A stretch of DNA of 64,000 nucleotides from Kitasatospora sp. CB01950 (GTDB taxonomy: Bacteria > Actinomycetota > Actinomycetes > Streptomycetales > Streptomycetaceae). Positions 16,860 to 24,654 of this stretch are shown here, piece by piece. The number at the start of each line of letters is the position of its first letter. Positions within the stretch are counted from its first letter, which is position 1. The stretch lies in assembly GCF_001905465.1 (NCBI RefSeq), contig NZ_LISX01000009.1:160731-224730 (forward strand), in the 5' to 3' direction. The translations under genes were made by a program, and so were the position numbers. The notes beneath the pieces are model-generated. The model was not told the DNA's origin and did no database searches. It saw only the letters and a program-made list of their open reading frames with translations.

Positions 16860-18272
16860 TCAGCCGACCGCGCCCTCCATCTGCAGCTCGATCAGCCGGT
16901 TCAGCTCCAGCGCGTACTCCATCGGCAGCTCGCGCGCGATCGGCTCGACGAAGCCACGGACGATCATCGCCATCGCCTCGGTCTCGCTCAGGCCGCGGCT
17001 CATCAGGTAGAAGAGCTGGTCCTCGGAGACCTTGGAGACGGTCGCCTCGTGGCCCATCGACACGTCGTCCTCGCGGACGTCCACGTACGGGTAGGTGTCC
17101 GAACGGGAGATGGTGTCGACCAGCAGCGCGTCGCACAGCACGTTCGACTTGGCGCCGTGCGAGCCCTCGCCGATCTCGATCAGACCGCGGTAGGAGGTCC
17201 GGCCGCCGCCGCGCGCCACCGACTTGGAGACGATGTGCGACGAGGTGTTCGGCGCCATGTGGACCATCTTCGCGCCGGCGTCCTGGTGCTGGCCCTCGCC
17301 CGCGAACGCGATCGACAGCGTCTCGCCCTTGGCGTGCTCGCCCATCAGGTAGACGGCCGGGTACTTCATGGTGACCTTGGAGCCGATGTTGCCGTCGACC
17401 CACTCCATGGTCGCGCCCTCGTACGCCACGGCGCGCTTGGTTACCAGGTTGTAGACGTTGTTCGACCAGTTCTGGATGGTCGTGTAGCGGCAGCGGCCGC
17501 CCTTCTTGACGATGATCTCGACCACCGCGGAGTGCAGCGAGTCCGAGGAGTAGATCGGCGCGGTGCAGCCCTCGACGTAGTGGACGTAGGCGTCCTCGTC
17601 GACGATGATCAGCGTCCGCTCGAACTGGCCCATGTTCTCGGTGTTGATCCGGAAGTAGGCCTGCAGCGGGATGTCCACGCGCACGCCCTTCGGCACGTAG
17701 ATGAACGATCCGCCGGACCACACCGCGGTGTTCAGCGAGGCGAACTTGTTGTCGCCCACCGGGATGACGGTGCCGAAGTACTCCTTGAACAGCTCCGGGT
17801 GCTCACGCAGCGCGGTGTCGGTGTCCAGGAAGATGACGCCCTGCTCCTCCAGGTCCTCGCGGATCTGGTGGTAGACGACCTCGGACTCGTACTGGGCGGC
17901 GACACCGGCGACCAGGCGCTGCTTCTCCGCCTCCGGGATGCCCAGCTTGTCGTAGGTCGCCTTGATGTCGGCGGGCAGGTCCTCCCAGGACTCCGCCTGC
18001 TTCTCGGTCGAGCGCACGAAGTACTTGATGTTGTCGAAGTCGATGCCCGACAGGTCGGAGCCCCAGGTCGGCATGGGCTTCTTGCCGAACAGCTTCAGAC
18101 CCTTGAGGCGAAGGTTGAGCATCCACTCGGACTCGTTCTTCTTCGCCGAGATGTCCCGGACGACCGCTTCGCTCAGGCCGCGCTTGGCGGCGGCACCGGC
18201 CGCGTCCGAGTCGGCCCAGCCGTACTCGTACGTGCCGAGGCCTTCGAGCTCGGGGTGTGCGATGTCAGTCAT
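16860..18272 (-). CDS. sufB: SufB, Fe-S cluster assembly scaffold
   Basis: A 470-residue core scaffold subunit. Typical segments: YEYGWADSD at the start, KPMPTWGSDLSGIDFDNIKY, YVPKGVRVDIPLQAYFRIN, VHYVEGCTAPIYSSDSLHSA (conserved Cys), and SEDQLFYLMSRGLSETEAMAM near the end. The ATG at 18272 overlaps the sufR stop by 4 bp, so it is translationally coupled to its repressor. Confidence 0.98.
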   Translation of the reverse strand: MTDIAHPELEGLGTYEYGWADSDAAGAAAKRGLSEAVVRDISAKKNESEWMLNLRLKGLKLFGKKPMPTWGSDLSGIDFDNIKYFVRSTEKQAESWEDLPADIKATYDKLGIPEAEKQRLVAGVAAQYESEVVYHQIREDLEEQGVIFLDTDTALREHPELFKEYFGTVIPVGDNKFASLNTAVWSGGSFIYVPKGVRVDIPLQAYFRINTENMGQFERTLIIVDEDAYVHYVEGCTAPIYSSDSLHSAVVEIIVKKGGRCRYTTIQNWSNNVYNLVTKRAVAYEGATMEWVDGNIGSKVTMKYPAVYLMGEHAKGETLSIAFAGEGQHQDAGAKMVHMAPNTSSHIVSKSVARGGGRTSYRGLIEIGEGSHGAKSNVLCDALLVDTISRSDTYPYVDVREDDVSMGHEATVSKVSEDQLFYLMSRGLSETEAMAMIVRGFVEPIARELPMEYALELNRLIELQMEGAVG

Positions 18273-19126
18273 GCGAGGTTCCTCCGCGCGGTGGAGCCGG
18301 TTTCGTTGGGGGACGTACCGGCAGGCGGCACGGCACCGGGCGTCCGGGAGGACGACGGTGCGGCACCGGATGCCGGCACATACGTGGTGCAGACCCCGTC
18401 GCCGTGGGCGATGGTGGCCAGCCGTTGCACATGGGTGCCCAGGAGCTGCGAGAAGACCTCGGTCTCGGCCTCGCAGAGCTGCGGGAACTGCTCGGCGATG
18501 TGCGCCACCGGGCAGTGGTGCTGGCAGAGCTGGGCGCCGGCCGGGGCGGCGGGCGCCGAGCCGGCGGTCGGAACACGCCGCACCGTGGCAGCGTACCCGT
18601 CGTCGCTCAGAGCCCTGGCGAGTGCCTCGGCGCGCTGCTGCGCGTCGGCCTGTTCGACCGCGCCCCGGTACTTCCTGCCCTGCTCGGCGAGCCGGGCCCG
18701 GGCGAAGGCGGCAACCGCCTGCCCGCCCGCCTCGCCGCCGCCGGCCGCCTCCGAGATCCAGCGCAACGCGTCCGCGGCGAGCTGGTCGTAGGCCTGGTGG
18801 AAGGCGTCCCTGCCGCCGTCGGTCAGGGCGAACACCTTGGCCGGGCGGCCGCGACCGCGACTGCCGTACACCCGCTGCTCGCGGGACTCGACCAGCCCGG
18901 CGGCGGTCAGGCCGTCCAGGTGACGGCGCACCGCGGCGCTGGTCAGGCCGAGGCGTCCGGCCAGGTCGGCGGCCGAGGACGGCCCGTGGTCGAGGATCGA
19001 CCGGGCCACCCGTTCCCGGGTCGCCCGGTGCCCCTCGGTCAGGGCCTCCGGCATCGCCGTCGCAGGCATGTCGCAGCCGGGAGCCTCGGGCTCCCGCTGG
19101 GCGGCATGCTCGCGATTGTTTTTCAC
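18269..19126 (-). CDS. sufR: SufR, Fe-S sensing repressor of the suf operon
   Basis: A 285-residue winged-helix protein. The HTH covers about residues 35-85 (SSAADLAGRLGLTSAAVRRH and GLVESREQRVYGSRGRG), and the C-terminal part holds Cys201, Cys205 and Cys218 (C-x3-C-x12-C), the [4Fe-4S] ligands known in SufR. GTG at 19126 is chosen because a -35/-10 pair ends 6 nt before it, suggesting a leaderless mRNA; an in-frame TTG at 19162 would lie upstream of the transcript, and ATG at 19069 is a weaker alternative. First gene of the operon, under autorepression by holo-SufR in Streptomyces. Confidence 0.93.
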   Translation of the reverse strand: MKNNREHAAQREPEAPGCDMPATAMPEALTEGHRATRERVARSILDHGPSSAADLAGRLGLTSAAVRRHLDGLTAAGLVESREQRVYGSRGRGRPAKVFALTDGGRDAFHQAYDQLAADALRWISEAAGGGEAGGQAVAAFARARLAEQGRKYRGAVEQADAQQRAEALARALSDDGYAATVRRVPTAGSAPAAPAGAQLCQHHCPVAHIAEQFPQLCEAETEVFSQLLGTHVQRLATIAHGDGVCTTYVPASGAAPSSSRTPGAVPPAGTSPNETGSTARRNLA

Positions 19127-19162
19127 AACACGATTGTTGCGTAATTCGTCGGCCGGAAACAA
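19126..19162 (-). promoter_or_regulatory. suf operon promoter with overlapping SufR operator
   Basis: On the minus strand TTGTTT (19162-19157, -35) and AACAAT (19138-19133, -10) are 18 bp apart and precede the GTG start by 6 nt. The 14-bp palindrome CAACAATCGTGTTG (19139-19126) fits CAAC-N6-GTTG, which I recall as the reported S. avermitilis SufR site. It covers the -10 and the first base of the gene, so bound SufR would block RNA polymerase. Confidence 0.8.
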
Positions 19163-19237
19163 GCCGTGACCCCGGTCTCACCGGTGGCCTCCGTCACGGA
19201 AGGCATGCCTTACCTGATCGGGGCCGTGAACTGCTCC

Positions 19238-19250
19238 TACACTCGCCGGT
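19238..19250 (+). promoter_or_regulatory. Candidate leaderless promoter (-10) of the ABC exporter
   Basis: TACACT at 19238-19243 lies 7 nt before the ATG at 19251, the spacing expected when transcription starts at the A of the start codon. No Shine-Dalgarno sequence and no clear -35 are present. A 12-bp palindrome, AAGGCATGCCTT, at 19200-19211 lies just upstream. Confidence 0.5.
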
Positions 19251-20168
19251 ATGCATGCAGACCCCGCCGTCGAGGTGACCGGACTGGTCAAGCGGTACGG
19301 CGACAAGATCGCCGTGGACGGCCTGGACCTGGCCATCGCGCGCGGCACCGTCACCGCGGTGCTCGGCCCCAACGGCGCAGGCAAGACCACCACCGTCGAG
19401 ACCTGCGAGGGCTACCGCCGCCCCGACGCCGGCACCGTCCGGGTACTCGGGCTGGACCCGGTCGCACAGGCCGCGCAGCTGCGGCCGCGGATCGGCGTGA
19501 TGTTGCAGTCCGGGGGCGTGTACGCCGGTGCGCGCGCCCTCGAAATGCTCCAGCACACCGCGAAGCTGTACGCGAACCCGCTGCCCGTCGGCCCGCTCGC
19601 CGAACGCCTCGGCCTGGACTCCTGCGGCCGCACCCCCTACCGCCGGCTCTCCGGCGGCCAGCAGCAGCGCCTGGCCCTCGCCATGGCCGTGGTCGGCCGC
19701 CCCGAGCTGGTCTTCCTGGACGAGCCCACCGCCGGCCTCGACCCGCAGGCCCGCCGCGCCACCTGGGAGCTGGTCTCCGAACTCCGCGCCGCCGGCGTCA
19801 CCGTCGTCCTCACCACGCACCAGATGGACGAGGCCGAACAGCTCGCCGACGACGTCGCGATCATCGACCGCGGTCGCGTGATCACCCAGGGCTCCCCCGA
19901 CGAACTGCGCGGCAGCGAAGCCCAGCTGCGCTTCGACGGCCCCGCCGGACTGGACCTCGCCGGCCTCCGCAAGGTGCTCCCGGACACCGCCGTGGTCGCC
20001 GAGCCCACGCCCGGCTCCTACCGGGTGGAGGGCGCCCTGGACGCCGCCCTGCTCGCCGCCGTCACCGGCTGGTGCGCCGAGGCCGGGGTGATGCCCGACA
20101 AGCTCGCGGTGCAGCGCCGCAGCCTCGAAGACGTCTTCCTCGACCTGACCGGACGGGAACTGCGATGA
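19251..20168 (+). CDS. ABC transporter ATP-binding protein (DrrA-like exporter)
   Basis: A 305-residue ATPase of an export-type ABC system. Walker A is GPNGAGKTTTVETCEGY, the signature is RLSGGQQQRLALAMAVV, Walker B is LVFLDEPTAGLDPQARR, followed by the H-loop LTTHQMDEAEQL. The C-terminal 90 residues form the regulatory extension seen in DrrA-like ATPases (SLEDVFLDLTGREL). The downstream permease overlaps by 4 bp. Divergent from sufR and next to ctaA/ctaB, but the substrate cannot be read from the sequence. Confidence 0.94.
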   Translation: MHADPAVEVTGLVKRYGDKIAVDGLDLAIARGTVTAVLGPNGAGKTTTVETCEGYRRPDAGTVRVLGLDPVAQAAQLRPRIGVMLQSGGVYAGARALEMLQHTAKLYANPLPVGPLAERLGLDSCGRTPYRRLSGGQQQRLALAMAVVGRPELVFLDEPTAGLDPQARRATWELVSELRAAGVTVVLTTHQMDEAEQLADDVAIIDRGRVITQGSPDELRGSEAQLRFDGPAGLDLAGLRKVLPDTAVVAEPTPGSYRVEGALDAALLAAVTGWCAEAGVMPDKLAVQRRSLEDVFLDLTGRELR

Positions 20169-20935
20169 CCGCCACCGACCTCACCCCCCGCCCGGGCGCC
20201 GCCCCGGTCGGCCGGATGCTGCTCGCGCAGACCGCCCTGGAGACCAGGATGCTGCTGCGCAACGGCGAACAGCTGCTGCTCACGGTGGTCATCCCCACCG
20301 TGCTGCTGGTGCTGTTCTCCGCCGTCGACGTGGTCGCCGTGGACGGCCCCGGCAAGCGCGTCGACTTCCTCGCCCCCGGCCTGCTGGCGCTCGCCGTGAT
20401 GTCCACCGCCTTCACCGGCCAGGCCATCGCCACCGGCTTCGAGCGCCGCTACGGCGTCCTCAAGCGGCTCGGCGCGACCCCGCTGCCCCGCTGGGCGCTG
20501 CTGACCGCGAAGACCGGCTGCGTGCTGGTCACCGAGCTGCTCCAGGTGCTGCTGCTGTCCGGCATCGCGCTGGCCCTCGGCTGGTCGCCGCACGGCAACC
20601 CGCTGGCGGTGCTGCTCCTGCTGGTGCTCGGCACCGCGGCGTTCTCCGGCCTCGGCCTGCTGATGGCCGGCACCCTGCGCGCCGAGGCCACCCTGGCCGG
20701 CGCGAACCTGGTGTTCATCCTGCTGCTGCTGGCCGGCGGCGTGGTCGTCCCGCTCGCCAAGTTCCCGGACGCGGTGCGCCCGGTGCTGGAGCTGCTGCCG
20801 ATCTCGGCGCTCTCCGACGGCCTGCGCTCGGTCCTGCAGCTCGGCGGCGGCACGCCCTGGGCCGACCTCGGCATCCTGGCCGTCTGGTCGGTGCTGGGCC
20901 TGGCCGCCGCGGCCCGCTTCTTCCGCTGGGAGTAG
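20165..20935 (+). CDS. ABC transporter permease (ABC-2 type)
   Basis: A 256-residue integral membrane partner of the preceding ATPase. About six hydrophobic helices are visible (for example LLLTVVIPTVLLVLFSAVDV, LLQVLLLSGIALALGW, LVFILLLLAGGVVVPLAKF). The GFERRYGVLKRLGATPLPRW loop and the LLPISALSDGLRSVLQ segment are typical of ABC-2 exporters. ATG at 20165 overlaps the ATPase stop (ATGA), indicating translational coupling. Confidence 0.93.
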   Translation: MTATDLTPRPGAAPVGRMLLAQTALETRMLLRNGEQLLLTVVIPTVLLVLFSAVDVVAVDGPGKRVDFLAPGLLALAVMSTAFTGQAIATGFERRYGVLKRLGATPLPRWALLTAKTGCVLVTELLQVLLLSGIALALGWSPHGNPLAVLLLLVLGTAAFSGLGLLMAGTLRAEATLAGANLVFILLLLAGGVVVPLAKFPDAVRPVLELLPISALSDGLRSVLQLGGGTPWADLGILAVWSVLGLAAAARFFRWE

Positions 20936-20956
20936 GGCCCCGGGAGGGGGCCCTAC
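20932..20956. terminator. Bidirectional hairpin terminator
   Basis: GTAGGGCCCC pairs with GGGGCCCTAC around a 5-nt loop, overlapping the stop codon of the ABC permease. It separates it from the convergent surface-protein gene 28 bp away. Confidence 0.7.
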
Positions 20957-20963
20957 TCCTGGG

Positions 20964-22253
20964 TCAGGAGGAGGCGGCGGCCTTCTTGCGGCGCGCCTTG
21001 TACACGAGCGCGCCGCCCGCAGCGATCACCAGCGCCCCGCCGACGGTCAGCGGCACCAGGCCCTCGGCGCCGGTGAACGCCAGCCCGCCACCGCCGCCGC
21101 TGCCGCTGCCGCCCGAGGCGCCGTGGCTCGCGGACGCCGACGGGGTGGCGCCGGCCGATCCGCTCGGCGCCGGGCTGCCCGAGCCGCCCGGGGTCGGCGA
21201 CTCGCTGCCGCCGGGGGTCGAGGCGCTGCTCGACGGCGACGGGCTCTCCGAGCCGCCGGTGGAGCTCGACGGCGTCGAGGACGGCGAGACCGGCGGCACC
21301 ACGGTGCCGGGCAGGCAGCCCTCGAACGGGTAGTGGTGGGTCTCGGCCCCGCCGCTGCCGGTGAGCGACTTCGCCCACACCGAGCCGTTCACCGGACCGC
21401 CCTTGCCCAGGTCGAACGCCGCGTTCGGCGCCAGGATGCTGCCCGGCCAGGCGTTGCCGCTGTGCTTGGTGATCTTCGTGGCGGTGGGGAAGTTCCACAG
21501 CAGCTTCGCCCGCTCGGCGCCGCCGTCCGCGGACTGCAGCTTGTCGTCCAGCACGTAGCTCTTCTTGGCGTTGTCCCAGATCAGGAAGCCGCTGGTGGGG
21601 GCCTTGGTCTGGTCGTAGCTGCCGCCGGTGACGGTGATCACGGTGGACGAGCCGGCCGGGACCTTCAGCTGGATCTCGCCCGCCTTCTGCAGGGTGTCCG
21701 CCGCCACCGTGAAGAAGTTGGCCTTGGCGTCGGCGCCGGTGAAGGTCAGCGTCCGGCCGTCCGCCGTCGGGGCCGCGCCGGCGGTCTTCGCCAGCTCGGC
21801 GGAGAGCGCCCGCAGCTTGGCGAACTCGGCGGCGAAGTCGATCGGGCTGGCGCCCTTCGTGACGCCCTCCAGCTGGCCGCCGCCGACGACCTGGCCGGCC
21901 ACCACGCCCTTGCCCTTCATCACCTGGACGTGGGCGCCGTTCTGGATCAGGTTGCCGCCGACCACCAGCGCGTTGCCGCCGGGCAGCGCGGCCACCTGGG
22001 CGGCGGTGAGCTCGTTGCCGACGGTGAAGCCGCCGTGGCTGAAATCGGCGTTCCCGCCGATCGCCACCGCGCCCTCGGCGTCGGGGCTGTGGGTGTCGTC
22101 GCCCTCGATGAACTCGCCGTACCGGCCGGCGACACCGAGGCTGAAACAGGTGCCCTCGCCGGGGGAGGCGGTCGCCGGGGTGGGGACGACCAGGGCCGCG
22201 AGGGTGAGAGAGCCACCGAGTGCCACGGCGGCAGCGGATATGGACTTGCGCAT
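20964..22253 (-). CDS. Sortase-anchored surface protein, choice-of-anchor A domain
   Basis: A 429-residue exported protein. Residues 1-29 form a Sec signal peptide. The body (about 32-305) matches the choice-of-anchor A / collagen-binding-like fold: GRYGEFIEGDDTHSPDAEG, VGGNADFSHGGFTVG, SILAPNAAFDLG and GSVWAKSLTG. Residues 310-390 are a Ser/Pro/Gly/Thr-rich wall spanner. LAFTG at 391-395, a hydrophobic helix and the basic tail KARRKKAAASS form a class E (LAXTG) sortase signal. The ATG at 22253 starts the signal peptide. Upstream lie two chitinase-type/DasR boxes, suggesting expression during growth on chitin or GlcNAc. The ligand is unknown. Confidence 0.88.
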   Translation of the reverse strand: MRKSISAAAVALGGSLTLAALVVPTPATASPGEGTCFSLGVAGRYGEFIEGDDTHSPDAEGAVAIGGNADFSHGGFTVGNELTAAQVAALPGGNALVVGGNLIQNGAHVQVMKGKGVVAGQVVGGGQLEGVTKGASPIDFAAEFAKLRALSAELAKTAGAAPTADGRTLTFTGADAKANFFTVAADTLQKAGEIQLKVPAGSSTVITVTGGSYDQTKAPTSGFLIWDNAKKSYVLDDKLQSADGGAERAKLLWNFPTATKITKHSGNAWPGSILAPNAAFDLGKGGPVNGSVWAKSLTGSGGAETHHYPFEGCLPGTVVPPVSPSSTPSSSTGGSESPSPSSSASTPGGSESPTPGGSGSPAPSGSAGATPSASASHGASGGSGSGGGGGLAFTGAEGLVPLTVGGALVIAAGGALVYKARRKKAAASS

Positions 22254-22309
22254 GTGCAGGACTCCGCGGGGGTGGAGACGGGCAGGGGGAGATGAGCCCG
22301 AACCGTGAA

Positions 22310-22363
22310 AGGTCTGGACCAAACCGCACTCTTTCGGCCACTCGCCGAGTGGTCAAGACCAAT
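22310..22363 (-). promoter_or_regulatory. Paired DasR/chitin-response-like boxes
   Basis: Two palindromes lie 40 bp apart centre to centre. On the plus strand AGTGGTCAAGACCAAT (22348-22363) matches 14 of 16 positions of the DasR element (ACTGGTCTAGACCACT with C/G allowed). AGGTCTGGACCA (22310-22321) reads TGGTCCAGACCT on the minus strand, which I recall as the direct repeat of Streptomyces chitinase-63 promoters. They end 57 bp upstream of the surface-protein start; ctaA, 107 bp away on the other side, is a less likely target. Confidence 0.65.
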
Positions 22364-22457
22364 GACCCGACACGCTCGATCCGCCCCATTTGTCCGCGCG
22401 TCCCCTGCCGGACCGGCCGCCGGACCCGCCCGCGCCGGGGCCGCGTGTAAGCCCGCC

Positions 22458-22469
22458 TACGATGGTCCG
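22458..22469 (+). promoter_or_regulatory. Candidate leaderless promoter (-10) of ctaA
   Basis: TACGAT at 22458-22463 ends 6 nt before the GTG at 22470. With no Shine-Dalgarno sequence, this spacing suggests transcription starting at the start codon. A -35 is not obvious. Confidence 0.5.
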
Positions 22470-23423
22470 GTGACCAATCCGTTCTCCCTCCTCGCCGAGC
22501 GCTGGCATCCGAGCCCGCAGCACGTCCGCCTGGCCGCCATGGCCGCCCTGGTGATGAGCGTGGTGATCGTGGTCACCGGCGGCGCCGTCCGGCTCACCGA
22601 CTCCGGCCTCGGCTGCACCACCTGGCCCCGCTGCACCAGCGAGAGCCTGACGCCGACGGCCGCGATGGGCATCCACGGCATCATCGAGTTCACCAACCGG
22701 ATGCTCACCTACGTGCTGTCCGCCGCGGTCGGCTGGTTCATCCTGGCCGCCCGCTGCTGCAAGCCGTGGCGGCCCGCGCTGACCAAGCTCGGCTGGGCGC
22801 AGTTCTGGCTGGTGATGTCGAACGCGGTGATCGGCGGCATCACGGTGCTCACCCACCTCAACCCGTACGTGGTCGGCTTCCACATGGTGGCCGCGCTGGG
22901 CCTGGTGTGGACGGCGGTGCTCAGCTGGGAGCGGTCCAAGGAGGGCGACGGCGAGCCGCGGCTGCTGGTCGCCCCGGCGATCCACCGCTTCGCGCAGGTG
23001 CTGGTGGCCTCGATCGGCGCGCTCGCGCTGGTCGGCACCCTGGTCACCGGCGCGGGCCACCACCCGGGCTCGGCCGGCACCCCCCGCATCACCACCTTCG
23101 ACTACGACCGGCTCACCCAGGCCCACGCCGACCTGGTGTTCCTCTCGGTCGGCCTGACGCTGGCCGCGCTGCTGGTGTTCGCCGCCGTGAAGGCCCCGCC
23201 GGCGGCCCGTGCCCGGGTGCGCGACCTGTTCGTGCTGCTGCTGGCGCAGGGCGTGCTGGGCTTCATCCAGTACTTCACCGACGCGCCGGAGATCATGGTC
23301 GGCGTGCACATGCTGGGCGCCGCCCTGGTCTGGGGCGCCGCGCTGCGGATCCCGCTGGCACTGCGCAGCCGCGCGCAGATCCCGGCCCAGGCCGGCGCCC
23401 CGTCCGCCGAGCTGGTCGCGTAG
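22470..23423 (+). CDS. ctaA: Heme A synthase CtaA
   Basis: Oxidises the heme O methyl group to make heme A for aa3-type cytochrome oxidase; integral membrane protein. The 317 residues form about eight helices. Heme and active-site features are visible: GGAVRLTDSGLGCTTWPRC (conserved cysteine pair in the first outer loop), GIHGIIEFTNR, GFHMVAALGLVW, TQAHADLVFL and VGVHMLGAALVWG (four histidine-bearing helices). The start is GTG, 6 nt after a -10 element. It ends 3 bp from the convergent nitroreductase. ctaB lies 4 kb away, as in other actinobacteria. Confidence 0.95.
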   Translation: MTNPFSLLAERWHPSPQHVRLAAMAALVMSVVIVVTGGAVRLTDSGLGCTTWPRCTSESLTPTAAMGIHGIIEFTNRMLTYVLSAAVGWFILAARCCKPWRPALTKLGWAQFWLVMSNAVIGGITVLTHLNPYVVGFHMVAALGLVWTAVLSWERSKEGDGEPRLLVAPAIHRFAQVLVASIGALALVGTLVTGAGHHPGSAGTPRITTFDYDRLTQAHADLVFLSVGLTLAALLVFAAVKAPPAARARVRDLFVLLLAQGVLGFIQYFTDAPEIMVGVHMLGAALVWGAALRIPLALRSRAQIPAQAGAPSAELVA

Positions 23424-23426
23424 CGC

Positions 23427-24074
23427 TCACCACCTGTCCCAGTGCAGGACCTGCTCGCGCGGGATCCGTCGGGCCGGCTTGAAGTCGGTCCCGACGGTGT
23501 GTGCGAGCGGGATGAACGCCGCCAGCATCACCTCCCGGTGCGGGACGCCGAGCAGCTCGGCCAGCTCCCGCTCCACCGGGCCCTGCGCGGTGGTCCACAC
23601 GGTGCCGAGGCCGCGGGCCCGGGCGGCCAGCATGAAGCTCCAGACGGCGGGCAGGATCGAGCCCCAGGTCATCGACTGGTCGAGCACCGAGGCGCCCTCG
23701 GTGCGGCCCTCGATCGCCGGGACGACGAACGCCGGCACCCGGTGGACGTTGTCGTACAGGTGCTGCAGCCCGTCGTAGATCCGCTCCATGCTGCCGGGGT
23801 GGGCGTGCATCCGGGCGTGGTCGCGGGCGGTGGGCGGGGCGCCGCCGCCGGTGCGCAGCGCCGTGCGGAAGAGTTCGGCGACCTTCAGCCGCTGTTCGGT
23901 CTCGGTGACCACCAGGAAGTGCCAGCGCTGCCGGTTGCGGCCGGTGGGGGCCTGGGTGGCGAGGTCGACGCACTGTTCGATCAGCTCGCGGGAGACTTCG
24001 CGGTCGAGGTCCAGGCGCTTGCGGACGGCCCGGGTGGTGGACAGCAACTGGTCGGGATCGAGGTCGAGCAGCAC
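23427..24074 (-). CDS. Nitroreductase-family FMN oxidoreductase
   Basis: A 215-residue flavoprotein of the nitroreductase superfamily. The FMN-binding start is visible in STTRAVRKRLDLDREVSREL and APTGRNRQRWHFLVV, and the conserved C-terminal half in MLAARARGLGTVWTT and ELLGVPHREVMLAAFIPLA. Start is GTG at 24074 with AGGGGAG 5 nt upstream. Divergent from a MarR regulator with palindromic sites between them, so it is likely induced by a small aromatic or electrophilic ligand. Substrate unknown. Confidence 0.9.
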   Translation of the reverse strand: MLLDLDPDQLLSTTRAVRKRLDLDREVSRELIEQCVDLATQAPTGRNRQRWHFLVVTETEQRLKVAELFRTALRTGGGAPPTARDHARMHAHPGSMERIYDGLQHLYDNVHRVPAFVVPAIEGRTEGASVLDQSMTWGSILPAVWSFMLAARARGLGTVWTTAQGPVERELAELLGVPHREVMLAAFIPLAHTVGTDFKPARRIPREQVLHWDRW

Positions 24075-24088
24075 AGCACTCCCCTATC

Positions 24089-24174
24089 GTCTGGCGGCAG
24101 ACAGTTGTTGCGCAGATGATCTGGAAGCATATGAGGCCATCGATCGACGGTCAAACAATCTGCGGCCAGACGAT
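24089..24174. promoter_or_regulatory. Three palindromic operators between nitroreductase and MarR
   Basis: GTCTG-GCGG-CAGAC (24089-24102), CAGAT-G-ATCTG (24113-24123) and TCTG-CGGC-CAGA (24159-24170) share the half-site TCTG/CAGA. The outer two also lie inside a long inverted repeat, ATCGTCTGGC / GCCAGACGAT. They cover the start region of the nitroreductase and the leader of the MarR gene, as expected for an autoregulated divergent pair. Confidence 0.65.
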
Positions 24175-24207
24175 TACACTGCTGCCCACGACCGATCAGG
24201 AGGACGG

Positions 24208-24645
24208 ATGACCGACGGCTACTTCCCGCAGCTCGCCGCCGAGCGGCCCGACATCGCGCTGTGCCGCGCCTCCTCGGCGGTGGCCCGGATCGCCGAGGCG
24301 CACGCCCGCGCGGCCGGCCTCGGCGTGGGCCCGCACCTGGTGCTGAAGATGCTCGCCGAGCGCGGCCCGTCCTCGCAGCGCGCCCTGGGCGAGCAGCTGC
24401 GGATCGACCGCACCGTGATGGTGGGCGTCTGCGACGGCCTGGAGCAGGACGGCCTGGTCCGCCGCGAACGCGACCCCGCCGACCGCCGCGCCTACGCCGT
24501 CACCCTCACCCCGGCCGGCCGCCGCCGCCTGGCCGCCGCCGAGACCGCCGTGCCCGCCCTGCTGGACGAGGCGCTCGCCCCGCTGAACGCACAGGAGCGC
24601 GGACAGCTGTCCGCGCTCCTGCTCAAACTCACCGCCCAGCGGTGA
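24208..24645 (+). CDS. MarR-family transcriptional regulator
   Basis: A 145-residue winged-helix regulator. The HTH is GPSSQRALGEQLRIDRTVMVGVC split over about residues 55-80, followed by the wing VRRERDPADRRAYAVTLT, the MarR signature. ATG at 24208 has a perfect CAGGAGG 5-6 nt upstream. Probably represses the divergent nitroreductase and itself through the palindromes in the 133-bp gap. Confidence 0.93.
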   Translation: MTDGYFPQLAAERPDIALCRASSAVARIAEAHARAAGLGVGPHLVLKMLAERGPSSQRALGEQLRIDRTVMVGVCDGLEQDGLVRRERDPADRRAYAVTLTPAGRRRLAAAETAVPALLDEALAPLNAQERGQLSALLLKLTAQR

Positions 24646-24654
24646 CGGGCCCCG

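Noticed and set aside
15759..18791. About 1000-codon open frame antisense to sufD, sufB and sufR
   Set aside because: Its translation is low-complexity Val/Ala/Gly/Arg with no family match, and the minus-strand suf genes are certain.
19127..19162. TTG at 19160-19162 as the sufR start
   Set aside because: It coincides with the -35 element and would lie upstream of the predicted transcript.
19200..19211. AAGGCATGCCTT as an iron-regulator (DmdR/IdeR) box before the ABC exporter
   Set aside because: It lacks the TTAGGTTAGGCT-type core, so it is noted only as a palindrome.
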